This document shows positions 56,153 through 64,000 of a stretch of DNA of 64,000 bases, piece by piece; positions within the stretch are counted from its first letter, which is position 1, and each line of letters starts with the position of its first letter. The stretch is taken from assembly GCA_948474755.1 (NCBI GenBank), contig CAOLHI010000358.1, forward strand, positions 619,195 through 683,194. The letters run 5' to 3'. Below the pieces are notes generated by a model. That model made no database searches. It saw only the letters and a program-made list of their open reading frames with translations, and had not been told where the DNA came from. The stretch comes from Ctenosaura bakeri (Eukaryota; Chordata; Lepidosauria; Squamata; Iguanidae). The position numbers and the translations under genes were made by a program.

Positions 56153-57715
56153 AGAACATCAGCCTTATCATAAGACAGAGTGAATAAATGTGACAATTGT
56201 GGGGGTGGGGGAGGACAGTAGAATCCTCCATGCTTTTTCTCCTATGTTCCTTGGCCATTCCTCTCTTTTCAAGAACAGAACAAGGTGTGTGACGCAGAGC
56301 CTATTTTACCCCTAAAACCGGTCTGCTGATGTGGTGGGGAATTCTGTTCCTTTGCCAGGGTGGAAAAAAATTAAGCTACCTTCATGGAGAGGGCACCATC
56401 CTGTCCTTCACCTCAGGTACCAAAATCTCATGGACCAGACCTGAACTATTCATACTGTTGCCCCGGAGAACAAGATCAAGAAAGGCAAAAGGAAAACAAA
56501 ACAAAAATGCTGGCAAATTGGAGTCATAATATTTTTCTCTGCTTGCATTGAAGAATCATATAGGTTTGTCAAGCATGAGCTCTGAGAGGACCTGACTCTT
56601 AGCTGACCTTCATTCTTGTGTACACAGAACTTTCTTTCTTAGAATCCAGGAGCCCCTCTGTATCATTTAATGAGAGATGTAAGAAATAATATAGGCCCCC
56701 TTTGATGATCAAGAACACTTGTTTGTCAGGTGTTTTGTAGATTTCTGCAGGTCCTGGGTGGGGTCGAACCCCTTTTCTGCTTAAATACTAACTGAAAGAT
56801 TCTTTGTGGACTTGCCCTTTCAGTAAACATGACATCACCCCTCAGTGCTTTAAATCTCCTTCTTCAGGGCAAGAATTAACTAGTTTATAGTCTTGCTTAC
56901 AGAGGCATCAACATTTCAAATGGAATTAAAACCTTCCTGGTAGGCTGTTGTACACCTATGACTGGTGCATTGTAAAAACACAGATGAGCAGGCTCACGCA
57001 ACACATAATAAAGCAAGAGAAGTGGAAAAGAGCATATTTGAGTAATAAATGATACAATGTTATTTTCATTATTATTTCAATTGCAAGATTCAGCTGAAAA
57101 TGTTGAAAGCTGCTTTGTAGCATCAGGATAGATAATTTGGGTGTTAAAATCCTATAACATGAATTTATTTCCATTTTTATTAATCATGAAATGTCATTCT
57201 TATTGACAATTACAGACAATTGCCTTTTGGCCAAAGATCTGTTCTGCACTGTTATGCACAATACTTTCTGGATTCCTTCATGTTCCATTGGAGAGGTGAC
57301 TGTGTTCATTAAAGAATGTAGATGGAGAGCTACCTCTCTTTTGAAATGGTTTGGGAACATGATAGCAATCCCCACCTCTGCCATCCATTCACAAAGGGGC
57401 ATTTGGAATCAATTAATGAATATAAAGGACCAATCTCAAATTCATCTCTGTGCAAAAACAGAATTTGGAGTAGATCTGTGTACACCGAGCAGTTATTACA
57501 TGCATGCAAAGTTCCTGGTTTGCATGAAACTTGATTATTGACATGATTCATTGCAGTGCAGTATATATTACACAACTACTGGAATACTAATAGATATGAC
57601 CTGCTAAGGCTCTGTTATACTGACTCTGTACTGATTGCTTTTAACTGAAATGACTGTAAGGACATAATTATGCAGGAGTGGGATGACCCACTGGTCCCAG
57701 AACCTCAACATACCA
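56153..57715. other. Unique AT-rich stretch
   Basis: Overlapping frames near 57184-57575 on both strands have no recognisable family. Confidence 0.4.
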
Positions 57716-58420
57716 CTCACAGAGTCACAGAATTATAAAGCTGGAAGGGTTCCCATAAAGGCAATGTTAAAAAACAACAACCCTTCAATGAAGGAAAGTC
57801 CACTTCTTTCAAGGCATTCCACTGTCAAACACATCTTACAACCAGGAAGTTCTCCCTCACTGCATGTTCACATGTCCTTACCTGTCATTTAAATTCATTG
57901 GTTCAGGTACAACTCTCTGGAAAACAAAATAAAAATTTGCTTAACCTTTTCCCTGATATCCCTTTAAATATTTGGAGATGGGTAGCAATGTATAGTGATT
58001 TGAGTGTTGGACTATGACCCTGGAGACCAGGGTTTGATTCTCCGCTCAGCCACAGAAACCCACTGGGTGATCCTGGGCACATTTCACACTTTCAGCCCCC
58101 AAAATCCCGTTATAGGTTCACTTGTTTGCCTTAGGGTCACTATAAGTTGGAAATAACTTGAAGGCACATAACCACCACAACAAACTATATTGCCCTTCTC
58201 TTTTTAACATATCAACTCCCTCAATTGTTCTTTGTTGGCCTTGAGACTCTTCACTATCCTTATTGTCTTCCTCTGGATGTCTTGCAACTTGTTACTGTCC
58301 TTCTTAAGCTGTGGTGCTCAGAACTGGAAACAGGATTCCAAGTGTGATCTAAGCAGAGCACAAGAGAGTGGTATCATTGATTCCCTTGATCTGGACAGTC
58401 TACTTCTGTTACCTCTGTTT
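57716..58420 (-). mobile_element. CR1 LINE 3' part split by a Sauria SINE
   Basis: Minus-strand CR1: CAGAGTCACAGAATTATAAAG at the 3' end, AACCAGGAAGTTCTCCCTC, TTTAAATATTTGGAGATG, then after the SINE TATTGTCTTCCTCTGGATG, TTCTTAAGCTGTGGTGCTCAG, AACTGGAAACAGGATTCC and TTCCCTTGATCTGGACAG. This is the conserved region upstream of the CR1 terminus. No RT domain remains. Confidence 0.85.
57979..58187 (+). mobile_element. Sauria SINE inside CR1
   Basis: The head AATGTATAGTGATTTGAGTG, TTGGACTATGACCCTGGAGA, CCAGGGTTTGATTCTCCGC (B box), CCCACTGGGTGATCCTGGG, and the tail TTGGAAATAACTTGAAGGCA. Full-length. Confidence 0.9.
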
Positions 58421-58720
58421 GTTTGTTTGTTTGCTTCTATCCCACCTTTCCACCCTACATTCAAATGAAATTACGCTCTTGACAATATCAAAATGATTTA
58501 AAACCATTCCTTAAACAATCAAATAGAAATAAAATTCAAAAACAATCAAAACAGTTTTGATTTAAAATAGTACGCCCATAGCCCATTCTTTAAAAACTTT
58601 CAGTTTAAAAGCCTGTAGGAATAAAATGGTCTCTGCCTGCCAAGGAAAGGGCAGAAACAGAGAATTGAAAGAGGGATCTCTCCTGAGGATCTCAGGACCC
58701 ACAAGATCATGGTCTGTTAG
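58421..58720 (-). mobile_element. LINE-like 3' region with (TTTG)n tail
   Basis: TTTGTTTGTTTGTTTGC then TTCTATCCCACCTTTCCACC is the complement of a LINE 3' end. The A-rich and GATCTCAGGACCCACAAGAT segment follows. Family unassigned (L2/CR1-like). Confidence 0.4.
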
Positions 58721-58803
58721 GGGTATATCATTATACTTATTCTTCTTAAAAGTAAAATTTCCAACTCTGATATATACACCTTTCATTTAGCATTCACCAC
58801 TCA

Positions 58804-59302
58804 GGCCCTTTCCGCATGAGGACGTTAAAATGGGCCAAGCCGTGCTGTCACGGAGGTCGTCCGTACCTTGGATTGGACTAGGTTCGGACTATTTACCTTA
58901 GTTCCACATCTTAGTCCGATCCAAAATGCCTCCAAGTGGTCCTCCAGCGCACTAAGTGAAGACCAGAAAAGTCCAGTCTTTCAATCTTCTGGAGCGCGCC
59001 ATTGTGTTCCTGCTGACATGTGCAGATGCGGAGGCTCGCACCAATGCGAGCCTGTGATCAGTGGAGGGCAGGCTGTGGGTGTGGTCAGTGTCAGCATTTG
59101 GTCCGGACCCACGAAGAACAGGAAGCTGCCATTTTCAGCCAGAGCAGTGCGGATCTAAAGACCTTGCACTGCTCCGATTCGCCCTGGACCAAATGGAGGA
59201 GCCCTGCAGAAGGGCTTAAGGGAGAGTCAGCATTACTTCAGACCCAGAAGAAGCGGTGAGTAACGGCACGGAGCGATTCACTCACCTTGTGCGGAAAGGG
59301 TC
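58804..59302. mobile_element. CpG-rich TIR DNA element, TSD TCA
   Basis: 499 bp. GGCCCTTTCCGCATGAGG at the left and TTGTGCGGAAAGGGTC at the right are inverted repeats; TCA flanks both sides (58801-58803, 59303-59305). The interior has paired segments TGGATTGGACTAGGTTCGG / GCTCCGATTCGCCCTGGACC and is CpG-rich. It differs internally from the 3384 family. No transposase; the frames of 79-96 codons are not genes. Confidence 0.8.
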
Positions 59303-59520
59303 TCAGTCTTTCTGTTTCCCACTTTACCTTTCCATCTTCCTTATCTATTATTTCTATCTGCAATCAGATTTCTAAGTCTTTTTGACTGTTCTCTGCCTTG
59401 GTTTCCATGAGGATCCAGTAACTGATAAAGTGCCTACTTATGCACCACTTCCCAAAAGGAAATGCATGCTCTCCATGACAATAAAAGAATACTGATTTGC
59501 ATGAAATTAGCACATCGTAA
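59303..59520. other. Unique stretch
   Basis: Nothing recognised. Confidence 0.4.
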
Positions 59521-59722
59521 TATATGTATGTGAGAACCAGCATGGTGCAGTGGTTACAGCATTGGACTACGACACTGGAGATCAGGCTCAGCTATGGAAA
59601 CCCACTGGGTGACTTTGGGTGTGTCACACACTCTCAGCCCCAGAAAACTCTGTGGTAGGTTCGTCTCAGGGTTGCCTTACATCGGAAATGACTCGAAGGC
59701 ACACAACAATAACAAACATATG
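59521..59722 (+). mobile_element. Sauria SINE
   Basis: GAGAACCAGCATGGTGCAGT, GGTTACAGCATTGGACTACG, AAACCCACTGGGTGACTTTG, GAAATGACTCGAAGGCACAC, AACAATAAC. Nearly full-length, with a small deletion where the B box should be (ACTGGAGATCAGGCTCAGC). Confidence 0.9.
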
Positions 59723-60788
59723 TATGTAGTGCATAGATACACATTTGGAAATACTATAATTTAAATAGATATTCAATACCAGAGTGGGAAAGATAATACC
59801 AGGTGAACTGTGTATCTCCTTTCCATGTAGGAGGATAATGTCATCTTAATAACTAAGGTGCCATGTTTTAATATGTTACTTGATGAATTTAGCTGCCTTT
59901 ATGGGCTAATCAAAGTGAGATGCATTTTTGTCAATTGATCACTTTGTAACCTCATAAGTTTTACATCTTTTTTTACATGACTTTCTACTACATCTGAATT
60001 TTAGCACAGGCCTCTGTCCTGGATAATTCAATAGCATGCATAAACCAGAGCAGGCAAACATTTGAACTTGCTTAAACAAGACAATGTTTAAGGTAATTTG
60101 TTTTTAAAATGTACATCAAAGTGTCCTAAATCTGTGAAGGATAAATATAATTACATGGAGTTAATGCCAAACTGCCTAAAGACAAGGTATTTTCATATAG
60201 CCCTGGGCCCTGAACATAACACACCCAGCTGTTCCTCCTGTAGACAAAGTAGCACATCTGCCCATGTGGTTTGCATGTACACTCATAATTCATTTTTTTT
60301 AAATTGGGCTTCCCCAGCCCACCCCCCAGATTGGGGACGTGACAATAAGGGCTTCAATTGTGCCAGGGCATCTGTTTTCAATACTATGGCTCAACCTGGA
60401 ATAAATGAAATTAGCACAGTTTTTTTTCCCAAATCAATTTGAGCTGAGGAGTTGCAGAATGCATTCTCCTCACTACTGCCTGTTGTCTTCATAGGGTCTT
60501 TATATGCAATTGTACAGTAGAATCAGGGCTTGTAAAACTGAAGTCCTGGGATTTTTTTCAGTAATGGGGACTATAGTATCTACTGTAACCCCTCACCCTT
60601 GGACTCCCCTGTTCCCTCTGAGTTAGTTGCAACCCACACTGTAGTTGAAGGGGAACTGGCTTTTCCCAGAAACAATATGTTATGAACTATCTCATTGAAT
60701 CCAGCTAATCTGGGGTTGTTGACTGAGCAAGTCATTAGCTTTACAAAAGACCAGTTCCTGGTGGAGATGAAAACTGTAAGAAATGGGA

Positions 60789-60829
<41 letters not shown>

Positions 60830-62116
60830 CAGCACAACCACCTGCATTCTGCATTTTTGGACTCTTCTCAGGGTGTTGCTTTAGGTGTTGTCATGATGAG
60901 GGTTTGCATGTCACATCACAGTTTATGTAATCAGAAATGAGAAGAAAGATATTCTAAAGCAGAAGATGCTACTTTCAGATTAACATTTCCTTTTAGAACT
61001 GATGTCAATGAAAAAAGACTGATCAGCACTCAGATGCAGGAAGCTAAACAGCCTTCTACTGCATGCTTACCAAAAGCATGAAGTAGCTAACAAAACACAA
61101 TTCTAAAAAAATAATCAACACCTCAGTTCATCTGGTCACTGCAGCCATATGTCAACCTTTGAGTACAGGAGCTTAGTTGTTCAGTTCCTCTCTCTTCCCC
61201 TTCCTTCTCCACCTTTGAAACATTGGTGGACGCTTGCTCCTTTTGAAGGCAATTCTTCTGTTTTATTTGCATTATTCAAACCCACCCCCACTTGAGTAAA
61301 GGAAATTATGTTCCTCTGTGATCTATAGCAAGAGAAAGGAGGTATAAACCCCAGGATTGCCCACAGAGCCTCAGGGTTGTTTGTGACTCTCAACCCTCCT
61401 CCAAACTCACCTGCCCTTTTTCTGACAAAAAGTGATGGAAGCCTCTAGAAGTGGTGATTCCCCTTCCACTGCCAGCACTGGGGAGAAGTGTTTGTGGAAT
61501 ATTCTGCTTCAGGGGCCAGAATACCTTGGGCAACTTTGAATATTATACATCTCTCTTTCTCCCTCTGCCATTTGTTCTTCTCCATCAGGTAGCTTAGGCT
61601 CTTCCTGACCCTTTGCTCTCACTAGCAGGAGAGCTGAAGAGAAGACTTTATATGTCACTATCTCCAGCAATCACTGCCCTTGGAGGTTTTAGGGATGGGA
61701 ATCATTGGGATTATCTCATAGCAGTTGAGTGGAGACCACAGTGCCCTTAGATTAGTTGATCTGCAATCACTGGGCTGTGGCTACACAGTGGAAGTGAAGA
61801 CATCCAATGGGTTAGTCATGGGACTCTTAATGAATCATCTTCCCTAACAAGATCCCCCTTTGCCTCCACCATTTCTGATGGGTGCAGAACAAGGAAATAC
61901 ACAACATCATTCAGTGTAGCACCAAGTATTCCACATCTGTCATTGTCAGAGCAGTATGATCCACCTGGCCATTTGTTTTTGTCTCTGCAAATCAGTTTGC
62001 AAAGAGATCTCTTATGGATGTTGTTGCTGCTTCCCTGAACAGATATTATTTACACGTCCTCTAAAATGAATAGTGAAATCATATATAAATACTTTTCTAT
62101 ACATCTAGTGATCAGA
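59723..62116. other. Mostly unique stretch
   Basis: The only repeat is the (GA)n microsatellite at 60791-60826. No exon recognised. Confidence 0.45.
60791..60826. repeat. (GA)n microsatellite
   Basis: About 18 perfect GA units. Confidence 0.95.
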
Positions 62117-62224
62117 GTTGAGGTGGGGAAACCCTTTTCAGATTATAACACCCAGAGTCTCCCAGATAGCATGGTCACTGGGTGATTCTGGTGCTCTAGT
62201 CCAAAAGGAACTTTTCCAACCACT
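62117..62224. repeat. Fold-back MITE
   Basis: GGTGGGGAAACCCTTTTCAG at the left pairs with AGGAACTTTTCCAACC at the right; GATAGCATGGTCACTGGGTG is the centre. Family as at 18722-18838. Confidence 0.5.
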
Positions 62225-62954
62225 GGCTGGGATGTTTTTGTCATCTCTATATATTGATGCAAGCTTACTTAATCTAGCCCAATGTTTTTATTTTGGGGAA
62301 AAAATAAAGCACACAAAAGTCTTTTAGAAAACACTTCTAGTTGCAGACGTATCAGATTCTGACTTTGGATGGTGCAGAAAGTGAAGGGAAATTCATGCGG
62401 AAAACTGAAAACACACTTTGCCATCTCCTTTCAATTTTCCTGCTTTTTTCCCCCTGCCCCTGTTATTATAGCTGCCTTCAGAGAGACCAAGTAATGTTTG
62501 TGGGTGAGAAGCGGTTGCCAAAGGAGATCACTTCTGAGAAGGGAGTTTTTCTTCTGACTTCAAGGACCTGTCCTCAGATTTCCTGAGCCTTTGCATGCCT
62601 GGCTGGCGGTCTGCAGAACTAGAACATCTAATCTCAGGGCTGAGGGTTGGTTTGTACAGACAGAAACTGAAGAGGCAATATTTACAGAGGTCAATGCAAA
62701 TATTTTACACTGGAACAATTTGCTTTGCCTTTGGTTTAGAAGAAGACAAACACCTCAGCCACACATTAAAAAACCATCAAGCTCACGCTGACATTAGAAG
62801 CAAGTGAGGGTTGAAGCAAAGGGATACACTGCCTTAGATGATCTTGCTAATAGGTTAGGATAAGATCAGTACTATTGGGAAGCTGTAGGAGCAAGGAAAA
62901 CAGTCAGTGGACTGATCAACGGAATAACTTCACTTCAATGCTCCTAATGACTGT

Positions 62955-63156
62955 GGCCATATCTGCACTACACTGTTATGGTGCTATTATTCCACTTTCA
63001 ACATCCTGTGAAATTCAGGGATTTGTAGTTCTCTAAGGCCAAAAAGCTCTCTGGCTGAGCATTCTAAAGGCCCCTCCCTCAACTGCAGACCCCAGCATTC
63101 CATAGGAAGTTGGAAGTAAAATAATAGCAGTATAACAGTGTAGGGCAGAAATAGCC
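62955..63156. mobile_element. TIR MITE 'GGCCATATCTGCAC' family, copy D
   Basis: GGCCATATCTGCACTACACTG and the right end CAGTGTAGGGCAGAAATAGCC; the core GGCCAAAAAGCTCTCTGGCT and CCCAGCATTCCATAGGAAGT is in reverse orientation relative to copy A. Flanks TGT/TAA do not match. Confidence 0.75.
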
Positions 63157-63611
63157 TAAGAGGCAATGTGGGTTGAAGAATGACTTGGAGGGCTGGGAAC
63201 CTCCAGCCACACGGCTGGATTTGACCAACAGGAATTCTTCATCCAGCCTGCAAGTGATCAGGGACAAGAGATCAAGGTCTTACATGGATGTGAACTCTGC
63301 TTTGCAGGAAGTTTTACAGGAAGTACTCTGTTTTCAGGAAGCAAGTGCTGGTTTGCAACTTAAGAAGCTGCACTGGCACATTGCTTTGGCTCACCCAGTG
63401 CCTTTTGCCGTCCCTTAAAACACTCTCAAATCTTGTCCATGTTGGGATTTATTTCCCCCACCCTGAATCTCTCTCCCCATTGTAGGAGGAACAAATGGAG
63501 AGAGGGATATAAGTCACGTATGCAAATATTTGGAAAGATAGTATACACAGCATCAGCTTGCTGTTCAGGGATGATAAAACCACACCTGCTGAACTTCATA
63601 ATCCAATGGAA
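63157..63611. other. Unique stretch
   Basis: Nothing recognised. Confidence 0.4.
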
Positions 63612-63835
63612 TCCTAGGGTGGACTGGTTTGAGTGTTAGGTTAGGACTCTAAGAGACCAAGGTCTGAATCCTTGCTTGGTTATGGAAACCCACTGAATGA
63701 CCTTGGGCAAGTCATGCCCTCTCAGCCTTAGAAGGAGGCACCAGCAAACTTTCTCTGAATAAATCTTGCTAAGAAAAAACTATGATGGGTCAACATACAT
63801 TGGAATCAGTTTGAAGGCATGTAGCAATAACAGAA
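63612..63835 (+). mobile_element. Sauria SINE
   Basis: GGACTGGTTTGAGTGTTAGG, AGGTCTGAATCCTTGCTTGG, AAACCCACTGAATGACCTTG, CTCTCAGCCTTAGAAGGAGG, and the tail TTTGAAGGCATGTAGCAATA. Confidence 0.85.
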
Positions 63836-64000
63836 GGTATAAGAGATACCCAGTTCTGTGCTTCTTATGTTCTCTTCCTGGTAGCCATTAGGCTTTTCTT
63901 TTAACATACTGATCTAACTATATGGTTGGGATATACTTGAAAAATTAGATCTTTGTTCATACATACAGAAGATATTAACAGACTATAGCATCGAAGTTAA

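Noticed and set aside
59521..59600. tRNA gene
   Set aside because: The A-box and partial B-box resemblance belongs to a Sauria SINE head; no full cloverleaf can be drawn.
60695..60940. Frame with alternating Arg-Glu repeats
   Set aside because: It is the translation of the (GA)n microsatellite.

Overview
The window looks like AT-rich, non-coding nuclear DNA of a squamate reptile (lizard or snake). The reason is its repeat content: many Sauria-type tRNA SINEs with BovB-like tails, 5S-rRNA-derived SINEs, a second tRNA SINE resembling Anolis SINE2, BovB/RTE, L1, L2-like and CR1 LINEs, Helitrons, hAT and Tigger-like elements, and CpG-rich TIR elements. I found no convincing host exon, no tRNA or rRNA gene and no CRISPR or bacterial feature. 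Apart from the L1 pieces, the open frames are chance frames or lie inside repeats. The window reads as intergenic DNA or one long intron.

Layout. 1-9 kb: mostly unique AT-rich DNA with a fold-back MITE piece, 5S and tRNA SINEs, a CpG-rich TIR element (3384-3822), a Tigger-like MITE and a BovB tail. 9-22 kb: CR1 and L2 tails, a Sauria SINE, palindromic MITEs, a 5S SINE and a (CA)n(GT)n palindrome. 22-26 kb: a tandem repeat beside an L1 tail, a second TIR element (23435-23867), and a hAT element (24803-25818) with a perfect 8-bp target duplication and three younger repeats inside.

27.8-32.9 kb is the centrepiece. A BovB LINE is split by a minus-strand Helitron. That Helitron is itself split by a TIR element and by a 5'-truncated L1 flanked by a 13-bp target duplication. 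The BovB reading resumes past the nest.

33-53 kb: SINEs, a long (TAA)n array, an unclassified fold-back repeat carrying a 145-codon open frame, a miRNA-like hairpin (38465-38532), a short Helitron with clear termini (39103-39678), another L1 tail, and a TIR element inserted in a SINE (48842-49280). 53-64 kb: an 885-bp solo LTR with a 4-bp target duplication (53031-53915), BovB and CR1 remnants (the CR1 split by a Sauria SINE), a fourth well-bounded TIR element (58804-59302) and more SINEs.

The elements do not form a pathway. What links them is order of insertion: BovB, L2 and CR1 form the old layer, Sauria SINEs, hAT and Helitron come next, and the TIR elements and the 30-32 kb L1 are youngest. 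All identifications are by eye; family names beyond superfamily level are tentative.
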